Assembly (NCBI RefSeq): GCF_030295955.1
Contig: NZ_AP027363.1
Span: 3,077,046-3,141,045, forward strand
Origin: Thalassotalea agarivorans
Lineage (GTDB): Bacteria > Pseudomonadota > Gammaproteobacteria > Enterobacterales > Alteromonadaceae
DNA length: 64,000 nucleotides
Direction of reading: 5' to 3'
Translations under genes and position numbers: made by a program
Shown here: positions 26,505 to 36,611 of the stretch, piece after piece
How the letters are laid out: every line of letters starts with the position of its first letter
Position numbering within the stretch: the stretch's first letter is position 1
Notes under the pieces: generated by a model
What the model was told of the DNA's origin: nothing
The model's database searches: none
What the model saw: only the letters and a program-made list of their open reading frames with translations

Positions 26505-26569
26505 AAAAATTGTGCATCTTGTAGGTAATTTAGGTAGTATTTCGCCACGTCTTTTTGATTCGTATTATT

Positions 26570-27385
26570 ATGCCCGAGTTACCTGAAGTTGAAGTCTGCC
26601 GTTTAGGCATTTCGCCCCATATTCAAGATCAAACTATTACCGATATCGTCGTTAGGCAGTGGCAACTTCGCTGGCCTATTCCAGAAGAAGTAAAGACAAT
26701 CACTGGACAAAAAGTGGTATCGGTAAAAAGACGCTCGAAATACCTACTGATTGCCTTTAACACAGGGACGCTCGTATTGCACTTAGGTATGTCTGGTACG
26801 CTTCGTATATTGCCCACTAAAACACAACCTGTAAAACACGATCACGTAGACATTCATTTTGACAATGGCGTGATGTTAAAACTTAACGATCCTCGTCGGT
26901 TTGGTGCAGTGCTTTGGTTACCTGAACATCAAGATGTTGATGGCATTTTAGCAAAACTTGGGCCTGAACCACTCACCGAAGCATTTAATGGCGACTATCT
27001 CGCTGACAAAGCTAAAAATAGAACAACAGCCATCAAGCAATTCATCATGAATAATCCGATTGTTGTCGGCGTAGGTAATATTTATGCCAATGAGTCCTTA
27101 TTTATGGCAGGCATTAGGCCAGACGCCCAAGCGGGAAAATTATCTAAGAAGCGATTAACCTTGTTGGTCGACTGTATTAAACAGGTGCTGGAAAAAGCAA
27201 TTGCACAAGGCGGTACGACGCTCAAAGATTTTACCCAATCAGACGGAAAGCCAGGCTATTTTGCTCAAGAGCTTCAAATTTATGGCAAAGCAGGTAAGCC
27301 TTGTCCTAAATGTCAGTCACCTCTAATGGAAATACGCCAATCCGGCAGAAGTAGTGTCTTTTGTAAATCTTGCCAAAAAAAGTAA
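26570..27385 (+). CDS. mutM: Formamidopyrimidine-DNA glycosylase
   Basis: 271-residue bifunctional DNA glycosylase/AP lyase removing 8-oxoguanine and formamidopyrimidines. The start must be the ATG at 26570, because the enzyme needs Pro2 and Glu3 (MPELPEVE) at its processed N-terminus; an in-frame TTG at 26555 would put five residues before it. Other landmarks are the RRSKYLL lysine loop, the H2TH region (NPIVVGVGNIYANESLF) and a C-terminal zinc finger, CPKCQ...FCKSCQ. Its placement after rpmBG matches E. coli. Confidence 0.96.
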   Translation: MPELPEVEVCRLGISPHIQDQTITDIVVRQWQLRWPIPEEVKTITGQKVVSVKRRSKYLLIAFNTGTLVLHLGMSGTLRILPTKTQPVKHDHVDIHFDNGVMLKLNDPRRFGAVLWLPEHQDVDGILAKLGPEPLTEAFNGDYLADKAKNRTTAIKQFIMNNPIVVGVGNIYANESLFMAGIRPDAQAGKLSKKRLTLLVDCIKQVLEKAIAQGGTTLKDFTQSDGKPGYFAQELQIYGKAGKPCPKCQSPLMEIRQSGRSSVFCKSCQKK

Positions 27386-27389
27386 GCGC

Positions 27390-27770
27390 CTACTCTACGC
27401 ACTTCCCTTGCAAAATATAGTATGTAGGCTCAGAAACGCGTTGAGTAATATCATAGCCATTGCTGCATAGTTCGTTAGCTTCAAGCTCATGTTCAAGCAT
27501 AGCGGCTAAGTATAGATATTGGTCTTGTTCCATCGCAGCGCGATGTTGTGTTGGCGTTAAATACCCGTCGTCATCTTGAGATAGGTTTTCCACCTCATCA
27601 GCAAATCCACGGTTGTCCAACATTAAAATGATATGAAAACTCGTTGGCTTTCCTGCGCCTTGTGGTTGAGAGGAAAAATGATAGGCGCTGGCTGGCGTAG
27701 TATAAGGCTGATATATACAAGCACACAGGGGAAGCACTGTGAGTAAAGTGACTAGCTTTCGTCCCAACAT
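27390..27770 (-). CDS. Hypothetical lipoprotein
   Basis: 126 residues, not recognised. The N-terminus (MLGRKLVTLLTVLPLCAC) is a short signal peptide with a lipobox-like LCAC, predicting lipidation at Cys18. The mature part has Cys at about 103 and 124 that could pair, and a polar, acidic middle. It is convergent with mutM, 4 bp between stop codons, and upstream of nothing obvious. The ribosome site is weak (AAGGA immediately before ATG), so expression may be low. Confidence 0.65.
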   Translation of the reverse strand: MLGRKLVTLLTVLPLCACIYQPYTTPASAYHFSSQPQGAGKPTSFHIILMLDNRGFADEVENLSQDDDGYLTPTQHRAAMEQDQYLYLAAMLEHELEANELCSNGYDITQRVSEPTYYILQGKCVE

Positions 27771-27835
27771 GTCCTTGTAACCGCATAATTCTACAACTAC
27801 GAAAACATTAGTGGAATTAGAAAAATAGTCAACCT

Positions 27836-28342
<507 letters not shown>

Positions 28343-28507
28343 CTACATTGTAAAGTTTGTGCGACGACTTTTCTACTTTGGTTAAAGTAATTACTCAAAA
28401 AGACTTTCCGTCAATCGAACTTTAGTTGTATGATAGGCGAATAATTATTAATCATCTATTTAATTGCAGCGCTAGCTCAAGGTTTTATTAAAGGGAAATC
28501 CGGTTAA

Positions 28508-29158
28508 ATGAAAACGCGTGAAAAGATTATTCAAGCAAGCATTGAACTGTTTAATGATCGTGGTGAACGTAACGTTACAACAAACCATATCGCAGCGCAC
28601 CTAGGCATCAGCCCTGGTAATTTGTATTATCACTTTCGAAATAAAGAAGACATTATCTTTTCAATTTATGAAGAGTATGCACGTAATCTTTTACTTGATA
28701 CCTTTCCTAAAGTGTCGGCTGATGTTAAACCGTTAGATGCCATTATTTTGTATATGGATGCGGTATTCCAAGCGATGATGAAATTTCGCTTTTTCTACGC
28801 AAATCTTCCGGTATTGCTTGGCAAAAATCCAAGCTTGCGTGAAAAATACGTTGAAGTTCAACATTGTTTAACTGACCGTGTAAGTCAGTTGCTATTATCG
28901 CTACGCGATACTGATATCATGACATTTGAAGATGATGAGCTACCTGACATTGTTAGCATATTGCGTTTAGTGAACACCTTTTGGTTGAGTTTTTATCAAA
29001 CTCAAACCAGTGACACGGAAATAAACGACGCAGTATTTTATCAGGGTGTACTTAAAATTTTGGTCATCATAAGACCGTACACCACTAAAACTGCATTGCC
29101 TGAATTGCTCAAGGCACGAGATATGTATCAAGAACGATTCGAAAAAGCGGCCAGTTAG
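28508..29158 (+). CDS. TetR/AcrR-family transcriptional regulator
   Basis: 216-residue one-domain regulator. The HTH (about 5-50) reads REKIIQASIELFNDRGERNVTTNHIAAHLGISPGNLYYHFRNKEDIIFSIYEEY; the C-terminal part (about 80-210) is a helical ligand and dimerisation domain with a TetR_C-like FRFFYANLPVLLGKNPSLREKY segment. The ligand and targets are unknown. It stands alone, divergent from coaD, and its stop codon falls in the loop of its terminator. Confidence 0.88.
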   Translation: MKTREKIIQASIELFNDRGERNVTTNHIAAHLGISPGNLYYHFRNKEDIIFSIYEEYARNLLLDTFPKVSADVKPLDAIILYMDAVFQAMMKFRFFYANLPVLLGKNPSLREKYVEVQHCLTDRVSQLLLSLRDTDIMTFEDDELPDIVSILRLVNTFWLSFYQTQTSDTEINDAVFYQGVLKILVIIRPYTTKTALPELLKARDMYQERFEKAAS

Positions 29159-29169
29159 CCGCTTTTTTT
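29142..29169. terminator. Bidirectional terminator between tetR-type gene and kdkA
   Basis: A5-GCGGC-cagtta-GCCGC-T7. The TetR-type gene's TAG stop is inside the loop. It lies between convergent genes and can serve both. Confidence 0.9.
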
Positions 29170-29186
29170 ATGCTCGTTAGTACTAA

Positions 29187-29930
29187 TTAGCTTTGTTGAT
29201 ACCCTGCCATTAACAGCTGCCAATCCTCTTGCTGCCAATAAAATGTTGGTAGTCGCGCCAATTCTTTTTCAAAAGAACGTTTCAAACGCGCCATGTTTTG
29301 TTGCTGCCATTGTTGATTCGGCTGTCTTAACTGGCCGCGATCAAAATCGATTAGCCACGGCTTGTCATTCGCATCAAGCAAAATATTGTGACTATTTAAA
29401 TCATCGTGATATACACCCGCTTGATGAAAACGTGCAATCATTTGCCCAATACTGTGCCATTGCGCCGGCGTTATAGCTTGTTCGGCTAACACCGCCACCA
29501 AATCTCGCGCATGTTCAATACGCTCGGTAATAATGTCCGCCTGATAGCTAAGACCTCTTTTTATCACACGACAAGCAATGGGTTTTGGCGCAGGCAACCC
29601 TAGTTGAGCAATGGCATCAAGTAGCCTAAATTCAGCGACAGAACGCGTTGTTTCAAGGCCCGTATAAAAATAATTATCGTGCACAAGCTTACCAATTAGC
29701 CCACCTCGGTAATAATGCTTAAGTACCCATTGTTGCTCCTGATAGGTCACAAAATAGGTGGTGCCTCGGCCCGTTGCACTGCCGACAATCGCATCATTTT
29801 CTTGCCAATAGTCTGCTGTAAAAAACGCCGACGGACAGTTTTTCACAAGATTTCGATTGAATAATATGCGTTCACACCCCTGTTGCGAATATTCAATGTG
29901 ATCTGATTTTACTTTTGACTCGAGGTTCAA
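29187..29930 (-). CDS. kdkA: 3-deoxy-D-manno-octulosonic acid (Kdo) kinase
   Basis: 247-residue protein-kinase-fold enzyme that phosphorylates the Kdo residue of the LPS inner core, cytoplasmic face of the inner membrane. Kinase motifs are the VLKHYYRGGLIG lysine, the catalytic loop YHDDLNSHNILLD and WLIDFDRG (DFG-like). The start is a TTG at 29930; no in-frame ATG lies upstream before a stop. It is divergent from the heptosyltransferase gene (49 bp apart) and close to waaA, consistent with an LPS-core cluster. Confidence 0.9.
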   Translation of the reverse strand: MNLESKVKSDHIEYSQQGCERILFNRNLVKNCPSAFFTADYWQENDAIVGSATGRGTTYFVTYQEQQWVLKHYYRGGLIGKLVHDNYFYTGLETTRSVAEFRLLDAIAQLGLPAPKPIACRVIKRGLSYQADIITERIEHARDLVAVLAEQAITPAQWHSIGQMIARFHQAGVYHDDLNSHNILLDANDKPWLIDFDRGQLRQPNQQWQQQNMARLKRSFEKELARLPTFYWQQEDWQLLMAGYQQS

Positions 29931-29979
29931 GATAATATGCTCTATGCTTTACGTATGTTCGCCATTCTAACCATCCTCA

Positions 29980-31047
29980 ATGACCGATAACACTATTACA
30001 TTGAAAAATATTTGTATTTTGCGCCTGTCGGCTATTGGTGATGTTTGCCATGCCGTTGCCCTAGTGCAATACCTGCAACAGCAACTGCCTCAATGTAAAA
30101 TAACGTGGATAGTCGGAAAAGTCGAAGCCCAGCTTATAAAATCCCTGAACTTAAGCAATGTATCATTAGTTGCTTTTGACAAAAAAGCCGGTCTAAAAAG
30201 CTATTTTGCCCTTAAACGTCAACTTAATGGGCAAGAGTTCGATGCGCTGCTACACATGCAAACGGCAACACGAGCGAGCGCGGCCAGTTTATTTATTAAA
30301 GCTAAGCGTAAAATTGGCTTTGACGTTAAACGCAGCCGTGAATTACAGCGCCTATTTGTTAATGAATTTATCGCTGAACAAGAAAATCCCCACGTTGCAG
30401 AAGGTTTTATGGCCTTTGCCCAGGCGCTAGGGTTGCCGTATAAACAACCGACGTGGTCAGTCAAACCAGATGCACAAAGTAGTTTATGGGCAAACAATAT
30501 TGTGACCAGTAATCGCCCTATTGCACTCATCTGTGCCAGCGCAAGTAAAGATGAACGAAACTGGCATACAGAGCATTATGCTGCCGTAGCCGATCACATC
30601 CACAATCAAGGCTACAAGGTAATTCTGGTTGGTGGTAACACGCAACGCGAACAGGCGTTAAGCGAAAATATCATTGCAAAATCAACAACAAAACCAGCAA
30701 GTTTAGTAGGTAAAACAAGCTTGCCGCAACTGCTGGCTATTATCGACAGAGCTCGTTTTATTGTGGCGCCAGATACAGGACCTGTGCACATGGCGGTTAT
30801 GGTAAATACTCCGGTCATTGGTCTATATGCACACAGTAACCCTGACCGCACAGGACCGTACTTATATCCGCAATACACCATTAGTTGCTATCAACAGCAC
30901 ATAGAAGCGCAGCAACACAAATCGCTTGCTGATATCCCGTGGGGCAAACGTGCCAAGGGTGAAGATTTAATGGATAGCATCTCTCTTCCTAGTGTTATCG
31001 ACACCATAGACAAAGTGATTACCACACAGCTTTCAGCAACTATTTAG
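29980..31047 (+). CDS. Glycosyltransferase family 9 (heptosyltransferase-like)
   Basis: 355-residue GT-B enzyme of family 9, expected to transfer L-glycero-D-manno-heptose to LPS core from ADP-heptose. The start ILRLSAIGDVCHAVALVQYL and the C-terminal nucleotide-sugar motif FIVAPDTGPVHMAVMVNTPVIGLYAHSNPDRTGPY are typical. Which heptosyltransferase it is (WaaC, WaaF or another core transferase) cannot be settled. Its stop overlaps the convergent waaA stop by 4 bp. Confidence 0.88.
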   Translation: MTDNTITLKNICILRLSAIGDVCHAVALVQYLQQQLPQCKITWIVGKVEAQLIKSLNLSNVSLVAFDKKAGLKSYFALKRQLNGQEFDALLHMQTATRASAASLFIKAKRKIGFDVKRSRELQRLFVNEFIAEQENPHVAEGFMAFAQALGLPYKQPTWSVKPDAQSSLWANNIVTSNRPIALICASASKDERNWHTEHYAAVADHIHNQGYKVILVGGNTQREQALSENIIAKSTTKPASLVGKTSLPQLLAIIDRARFIVAPDTGPVHMAVMVNTPVIGLYAHSNPDRTGPYLYPQYTISCYQQHIEAQQHKSLADIPWGKRAKGEDLMDSISLPSVIDTIDKVITTQLSATI

Positions 31048-32336
31048 CGCGATAATAAGCTATCAACAGAATTGAGTGTTTTTGCCGTTGCACCTTGGTT
31101 TTGATCGACGACAGCACGGGCATTAACACCAAACGCGGCTCGTTTTTCTGGGTTTTCTAGCAGCGCTTTTACCTTTTCAAAAAGTGCCTGCTCAATATTG
31201 TCATTGGCGGTTAGTTGCTCCATACCATGTGCATCAAGTAGCTGCTGTGAAACTTCGGCAAAGTTTTTCATGCGAGGGCCAACAACAAGCGCTCGCTGAT
31301 AGTAAGCAGGTTCAAGCGGATTATGACCTTCAATATCGCTAAAGCTTCCCCCCATGGTCACCACATCAGCATGTGGAAACAACGCCATGAGCTCACCAAG
31401 TGAGTCAATCAGCCAAACATCATGCTCCGCCACTACATTTGTGTTCTCACTGCGTTTAACCGTTGCAAATCCTGCTTGTACGCATAGGTTTGCGACATTA
31501 GAAAAACGCTCTGGGTGACGAGGTACCAGCACTAACAACACTGATGGCAGTTTTTGTTTGAGTTGTTGTAATACATGAAGTGCAATCGCTTCATCACCGG
31601 GATGAGTGCTTGCCACCATCCAAACATGTTCTCTTTCTCCCAACAAGCGACCCAACTCTTTTGTCTTTGACACCACTTTCTCAGATACAGAGAGGTCATA
31701 TTTCAAATTGCCGATACATTCTGTTGTATCTGGGTTCGCACCAAGTGCGATAAAATGCTCTTTCGCAAACTGCGACTGTGTTTCGATCACATCAAAGGCA
31801 GCAATGGCTGGTGAGAAAATACCTGATAACTTGTTGTAAGGACCGATAGATTTTTCTGTCAAACGACCATTAATAAGCATTAGCTTTGTGCCCTTGCGTT
31901 TCAACTGAACCAACATACTTGGCCAAATCTCAGTTTCCATAAACAAGCAAAGTTGTGGCTTTAATCGGGCAAAAAATAGTGTGTGCGTCAGTATATTATC
32001 GAGCGGTAAATAACAATGTTGAACTCGATCGCCATACAAAGAAGTTACTTGTTCCGAGCCTGTTGGTGTAAAGGTAGTAACCGTTAAAGGAATCTCAGGG
32101 TATCGACTTAACAAGGCATCAATAAAAGGCCTTAATGCCATGATTTCGCCAACACTGGCGGCATGCAACATAATACCGCGCTGTTTAAACGATTTTGGGG
32201 CGAACCCTAAACGTTCGCTAAGACGCTTTCGATATGCGGCTTGTGTTTTGCTGCGCAACAATAATAACAACAGCGCAATGGGTAACAATACAAACCACAA
32301 AATGCGATACAAAAACAATGAGATGAAGGCTTTCAA
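31044..32336 (-). CDS. waaA: Kdo transferase
   Basis: 430-residue inner-membrane-associated GT30 enzyme that adds Kdo from CMP-Kdo to lipid IV-A. An N-terminal hydrophobic anchor (about 1-25) precedes RLSERLGFAP and the family motif GIMLHAASVGEIMALRPFIDALL with its catalytic Glu; the C-terminal GT-B half contains ASTHPGDE, LVPRHPERF and GGSFSDIEGHNPLEPA. The start is TTG 32336, supported by AAGGG 6 nt upstream. A single kdkA in the genome would suit a mono-Kdo, phosphorylated core, but this cannot be checked here. Confidence 0.94.
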   Translation of the reverse strand: MKAFISLFLYRILWFVLLPIALLLLLLRSKTQAAYRKRLSERLGFAPKSFKQRGIMLHAASVGEIMALRPFIDALLSRYPEIPLTVTTFTPTGSEQVTSLYGDRVQHCYLPLDNILTHTLFFARLKPQLCLFMETEIWPSMLVQLKRKGTKLMLINGRLTEKSIGPYNKLSGIFSPAIAAFDVIETQSQFAKEHFIALGANPDTTECIGNLKYDLSVSEKVVSKTKELGRLLGEREHVWMVASTHPGDEAIALHVLQQLKQKLPSVLLVLVPRHPERFSNVANLCVQAGFATVKRSENTNVVAEHDVWLIDSLGELMALFPHADVVTMGGSFSDIEGHNPLEPAYYQRALVVGPRMKNFAEVSQQLLDAHGMEQLTANDNIEQALFEKVKALLENPEKRAAFGVNARAVVDQNQGATAKTLNSVDSLLSR

Positions 32337-32564
32337 AATAAACCCTTTAATTCCTTGATTAGCCGCTAGTATAACCTAGGCTTTTGTATAGTCGCCTAAG
32401 AAATTTTAAAAGCGACCAAATTTCAACGTGTTTGTCAGCTCTAATGTACAATTAAACACAACTGAAAGCGGCAAATAAACTGTGCTAAGTAAACTATTTA
32501 GGTAAAATAAGCGCAATGATTACATCCTACGTTTTGTCATAACAACAAGGTTAACGGGGCAACT

Positions 32565-33758
32565 ATGGCTTCTAATTTTTATCAACACATACAACAACAG
32601 CTTGAACAAGTTAAAGCAGATGGTCTTTATAAGTCTGAACGCGTTATTACCACAGCGCAGCAGGCGCAAATTGCGGTAGCAAGTGGCGAGCAAGTGGTCA
32701 ACTTTTGTGCCAACAACTATCTTGGCCTAGCTAATCACCCTGCACTGATTGATGCAGCTAAAGCGGGCTTAGACGATCACGGCTTTGGCATGGCGTCAGT
32801 TCGTTTTATCTGTGGTACACAAGACATCCACAAAACCCTTGAAAACAAGCTAAGCGCATTTCTAGGCACAGAAGATACCATTTTGTATTCTTCTTGTTTC
32901 GACGCAAATGCTGGCTTATTTGAGACTATATTAGGCCCAGAAGATGCCATTATTAGTGATGCCTTAAACCATGCGTCTATTATCGACGGTGTGCGTTTAT
33001 GTAAGGCAAAACGTTTTAGATACGCTAATAATGATATGCAAGAATTAGAAGCAAGACTACAAGAAGCAGAAGCAGCGGGTGCTCGTCACAAGCTCATCGC
33101 AACAGACGGTGTCTTTTCAATGGATGGTGTCATCGCAAACTTAAAAGGTATTTGCGACCTTGCTGACAAATACAACGCGCTTGTCATGGTTGACGATTCT
33201 CACGCTGTTGGCTTCGTTGGTGACAAAGGTCGCGGAAGCCATGAGCACTGCGACGTGTTGGATCGTGTTGATATTATTACCGGTACTTTAGGTAAAGCCA
33301 TGGGCGGTGCCTCAGGTGGTTATACCTCGGGTAAAAAAGAAGTAATCGATTGGTTGCGCCAACGTTCTCGCCCTTATTTATTCTCTAATTCACTGGCACC
33401 AGCGATCGTAAGCGCGTCTATTCGCGTATTAGATTTACTTGCAGAAAGTGATGACTTACGCGATACCCTAAAACAAAATGCGGCCTATTTCAGAACAGAA
33501 ATGGAAGCTGCCGGATTTACCTGTGCAGGTGCAGATCATGCCATCGTGCCAGTAATGATTGGCGACGCAAAGCTTGCAAGCGATATGGCAGACAGACTGT
33601 TAGCTGAAGGCATCTATGTTATCGGCTTTTCTTTCCCAGTTGTTCCGCAAGGCAAAGCACGCATTAGAACCCAAATTTCTGCTGCGCATACAAGAGCGCA
33701 ACTAGATCAAGCTATTGAAGCCTTTACCCGCATCGGTAAAGACATGAACATCATATAA
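32565..33758 (+). CDS. kbl: 2-amino-3-ketobutyrate CoA ligase (glycine C-acetyltransferase)
   Basis: 397-residue PLP enzyme converting 2-amino-3-oxobutyrate + CoA to glycine + acetyl-CoA, the second step of threonine breakdown. The PLP lysine lies in [21 protein letters not shown] (about 234-254), with the cofactor Asp-His of [11 protein letters not shown] upstream. Length equals the E. coli enzyme (398). It is followed by tdh after 16 bp; a 228-bp upstream region holds its promoter. Confidence 0.97.
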   Translation: MASNFYQHIQQQLEQVKADGLYKSERVITTAQQAQIAVASGEQVVNFCANNYLGLANHPALIDAAKAGLDDHGFGMASVRFICGTQDIHKTLENKLSAFLGTEDTILYSSCFDANAGLFETILGPEDAIISDALNHASIIDGVRLCKAKRFRYANNDMQELEARLQEAEAAGARHKLIATDGVFSMDGVIANLKGICDLADKYNALVMVDDSHAVGFVGDKGRGSHEHCDVLDRVDIITGTLGKAMGGASGGYTSGKKEVIDWLRQRSRPYLFSNSLAPAIVSASIRVLDLLAESDDLRDTLKQNAAYFRTEMEAAGFTCAGADHAIVPVMIGDAKLASDMADRLLAEGIYVIGFSFPVVPQGKARIRTQISAAHTRAQLDQAIEAFTRIGKDMNII

Positions 33759-33774
33759 TTGCCTGGAGACTAAC

Positions 33775-34803
33775 ATGAAATCTCTTGCCAAACTCGAAGC
33801 CAAAGAAGGCATTTGGATGACAGACTCACCAAAACCAGAGGTGGGTCACAACGATTTACTTATAAAAATCAAAAAAACGGCAATTTGTGGTACTGATATC
33901 CACATTTACAACTGGGATGAATGGTCACAAAAAACCATTCCTGTGCCTATGGTAGTTGGGCATGAGTATGCGGGCGAAGTCGTTGGCATGGGCCAAGAGG
34001 TAAAAGGCTTTGCCATTGGTGACCGTGTGTCAGGCGAAGGTCATATAACCTGTGGCCATTGTCGCAACTGCCGCGGTGGTCGCACGCACCTTTGTCGCAA
34101 TACCGTGGGAGTTGGTGTTGATAGAGAAGGGGCATTTGCCGAATACCTTGTTATTCCTGCCTACAACGCATTTAAATTGCCAGATGAAATCTCTGATGAT
34201 CTAGCTGCGATTTTTGACCCATTTGGTAACGCTGTGCACACTGCGTTGTCTTTTGATTTAGTCGGTGAAGACGTATTAATTACTGGCGCTGGCCCAATTG
34301 GCATTATGGCAGCCGCTGTGGCAAAACATGTCGGAGCACGTCATGTTGTCATTACAGATGTGAATGAATACCGATTAGACTTAGCACGCAAAATGGGTGC
34401 AACGAGAGCGGTCGACGTCAGCAAACAAAAATTATCGGACGTGATGAGTGAATTAGGCATGACCGAAGGCTTTGACGTTGGCTTAGAAATGTCTGGTGTC
34501 CCTATGGCATTTCAGGACATGTTAGAAAACATGAACAATGGCGGCAAAATTGCCATGCTAGGTATTCCAGGCCAAGATATGGCGATTGATTGGAGTAAAG
34601 TCATTTTTAAAGGACTTACTATCAAAGGAATATACGGTCGCGAAATGTTTGAAACCTGGTATAAAATGGCCAGTCTTATTCAATCAGGCCTTGATTTATC
34701 GCCGATTATCACGCATCAATTTTCAGTAGATGAATTCCAACAAGGATTTGATACTATGCGCAGTGGTCAGTCAGGCAAAGTCATTTTAAACTGGGAGTCA
34801 TAA
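33775..34803 (+). CDS. tdh: L-threonine 3-dehydrogenase
   Basis: 342-residue zinc-dependent medium-chain dehydrogenase making 2-amino-3-oxobutyrate from threonine with NAD+. The catalytic-zinc residues are Cys and His in [13 protein letters not shown] and GHEYAGEVV; the structural-zinc cluster is [15 protein letters not shown]; the NAD-binding loop is [18 protein letters not shown]. It ends in a one-base overlap with glpE, so kbl-tdh-glpE-glpG is probably one transcript. Confidence 0.97.
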   Translation: MKSLAKLEAKEGIWMTDSPKPEVGHNDLLIKIKKTAICGTDIHIYNWDEWSQKTIPVPMVVGHEYAGEVVGMGQEVKGFAIGDRVSGEGHITCGHCRNCRGGRTHLCRNTVGVGVDREGAFAEYLVIPAYNAFKLPDEISDDLAAIFDPFGNAVHTALSFDLVGEDVLITGAGPIGIMAAAVAKHVGARHVVITDVNEYRLDLARKMGATRAVDVSKQKLSDVMSELGMTEGFDVGLEMSGVPMAFQDMLENMNNGGKIAMLGIPGQDMAIDWSKVIFKGLTIKGIYGREMFETWYKMASLIQSGLDLSPIITHQFSVDEFQQGFDTMRSGQSGKVILNWES

Positions 34804-35123
34804 TGACGTCGTTTCAACACATGAATGTCGCACAATTGCATGAACGCTTAAATGAAGAGTCTCTTGTGATTGTCGATATTCGCGATCCAAACACGTTTGC
34901 ACAGGGTCGCGTCACCAAATCACAACACTTAACTAACGACAATCTAGCGGATTTTCTCAGAGAAGCTGATTTAGATGCACCTACTGTCGTGGTTTGTTAT
35001 CACGGTAATTCTAGTCAACAAGCAGCCGATTTTCTTGCCAGCCAAGATTTCACCGAGGTTTACTCACTTGATGGTGGATTTACCCAGTGGCAACTTGTTT
35101 ACCCTGAGCATGTTGAAAAGTAA
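34803..35123 (+). CDS. glpE: Thiosulfate sulfurtransferase, single-domain rhodanese
   Basis: 106-residue single-domain rhodanese, moving sulfane sulphur from thiosulfate to a thiophilic acceptor. The active-site loop VVVCYHGNSSQQAADFL carries the catalytic Cys (about 63), and the N-terminal IVDIRDPNTFAQGRV is the rhodanese CH2A region. It overlaps tdh and glpG by one base each. Pairing with glpG is as in E. coli, but joining to kbl-tdh is not the E. coli arrangement. Confidence 0.93.
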   Translation: MTSFQHMNVAQLHERLNEESLVIVDIRDPNTFAQGRVTKSQHLTNDNLADFLREADLDAPTVVVCYHGNSSQQAADFLASQDFTEVYSLDGGFTQWQLVYPEHVEK

Positions 35124-35989
35124 TGTCAGATACGCCTTCGCTCACGCCGTTTGTCACAATCAACACGCACAACATTGCGTTGTTGTTTGCTCAATACCTT
35201 AACTCACAACACATCACCTGTGAGGTTAAGCAGGCGGAAGAAGGCTTTGTACTGTATTGCGATCCAAATCAAATCAATCAAGCAAAAACCTTGTTTGAAG
35301 AATTTATCCAACAACCTAACAATCCTAAATATCAGCAGTCGGCTTGGCAGTCGAATGATACAACCCAAGTTAAACGCAGTTATCCAAGCCTGCTAAGCGA
35401 GTTTAAGCGTCAGTTTATTGCGGGTTCAGGCACGGTCACAACCAGTGTATTTCTGATCATTTGGGCAGTGTTTGCCAGCGCATTTATCTTCAAGACAGAC
35501 ACTCTATACAACTTGCTGATGTTCTATGGCGTTGTCTCTATAGATAGTTTTCTAGCCAACCCACTTAAGCTTATCGGCCCTGCTTTTATCCATTTTTCAT
35601 GGCTTCATATTATTTTTAATTCCATGTGGTGGTGGCAGCTAGGCGGCGCGATAGAGCAACGCTTAGGTAAAGGCGCCTTGCTTAATTTATTACTTGTGTC
35701 TGCTGTGGTATCTAATTGTGCGCAATTCGTCGCTAGCGGCCCATATTTTGGCGGTTTGTCGGGTGTCGTATATGCTCTACTAGGCTATGTTGCAGCACTG
35801 GGTTATTTCGCACCTCGCGTTGGTCTTGGTTTACCGACAAATATCATGTTCTTTATGTTGGCATGGCTTGCTTTTGGCTACCTAGATTTACTGCCGGTTA
35901 AGTTTGCCAATACCGCTCACACGGTTGGTTTAATTTCAGGTGTTGTTTTGGCCTACATAAGTAGCAAAAAATTGCGAAATAGTCGCTAG
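35123..35989 (+). CDS. glpG: Rhomboid intramembrane serine protease
   Basis: 288-residue inner-membrane rhomboid protease. A cytosolic N-terminal domain (about 1-80) is followed by six membrane segments. The catalytic Ser sits in GGLSGVVYALLGY and the catalytic His in FANTAHTVGLISG; the WR/L1-loop equivalent reads HIIFNSMWWWQLGGAIEQRLG. All catalytic residues are present, so it should be active on orphan membrane proteins as in E. coli GlpG. Confidence 0.94.
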   Translation: MSDTPSLTPFVTINTHNIALLFAQYLNSQHITCEVKQAEEGFVLYCDPNQINQAKTLFEEFIQQPNNPKYQQSAWQSNDTTQVKRSYPSLLSEFKRQFIAGSGTVTTSVFLIIWAVFASAFIFKTDTLYNLLMFYGVVSIDSFLANPLKLIGPAFIHFSWLHIIFNSMWWWQLGGAIEQRLGKGALLNLLLVSAVVSNCAQFVASGPYFGGLSGVVYALLGYVAALGYFAPRVGLGLPTNIMFFMLAWLAFGYLDLLPVKFANTAHTVGLISGVVLAYISSKKLRNSR

Positions 35990-36041
35990 TGATTAGTAGG
36001 CCATGCTACACTAGCCTCAATATTTTAATAACACTAAAACG

Positions 36042-36611
36042 ATGACAACATCCTCTCCTTTGTTTCCCGTGACCATGCCAGAAAAATGGCAATTACCTGA
36101 GCAATTTTCGTTATCAGCTAAATTGCTAGATTGGTTAAGTGACTCCGGATCGCTGACAAGTCGTTTAAAATCGCTTAGTGATCAATTTGAAGTTGTGGTG
36201 TTGGGCCAACAAATTCAGCCTTGTAGCGAACACGAAGCAACTGAAGACATTAAAGCCGATGAGCAAATATTGGTGCGAGAAGTCCTATTAAAATGTGACG
36301 ATAAGCCTGTCGTATTTGCTCGCTCTCTCATTCCAATGAGCAGCCTTACAGGCGACCAAAAAGCACTAGCCAATGTTGGTAACCAATCGTTAGGGCAATT
36401 GCTGTTTAATGACCCAGCGCTCGAGCGAACCGCCTTTACTGTTGCTGAATTTTCCCAAAGCGGCCCTATCATCTCTCTGTGTGAACATCTTGGACTGCAG
36501 GTGAGTTATCCACTTTATGGCCGTCGCTCAATATTCAAACTTGCTGGCAAGCCATTGAGTGTAGCAGAAATCTTTTTACCAGATAGTTTTCCCTATCAGC
36601 AGGAGTCTTAA
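36042..36611 (+). CDS. ubiC: Chorismate pyruvate-lyase
   Basis: 189-residue enzyme that splits chorismate to 4-hydroxybenzoate and pyruvate, the committed step of ubiquinone synthesis. It shows the family's LLDWLSDSGSLTSRLK start, the VLLKCDDKPVVFARSLIP strand with the conserved Arg, LGQLLFNDPALER and a C-terminal GRRSIFKLAGKPLSVAEIFLP with the conserved Arg and active-site Glu. It immediately precedes ubiA. Confidence 0.93.
   Translation: MTTSSPLFPVTMPEKWQLPEQFSLSAKLLDWLSDSGSLTSRLKSLSDQFEVVVLGQQIQPCSEHEATEDIKADEQILVREVLLKCDDKPVVFARSLIPMSSLTGDQKALANVGNQSLGQLLFNDPALERTAFTVAEFSQSGPIISLCEHLGLQVSYPLYGRRSIFKLAGKPLSVAEIFLPDSFPYQQES

Noticed and set aside
26555-26569. TTG start 15 bp upstream of the mutM ATG
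   Set aside because: The enzyme requires Pro2-Glu3 directly after the initiator Met for catalysis, so the ATG at 26570 must be used.
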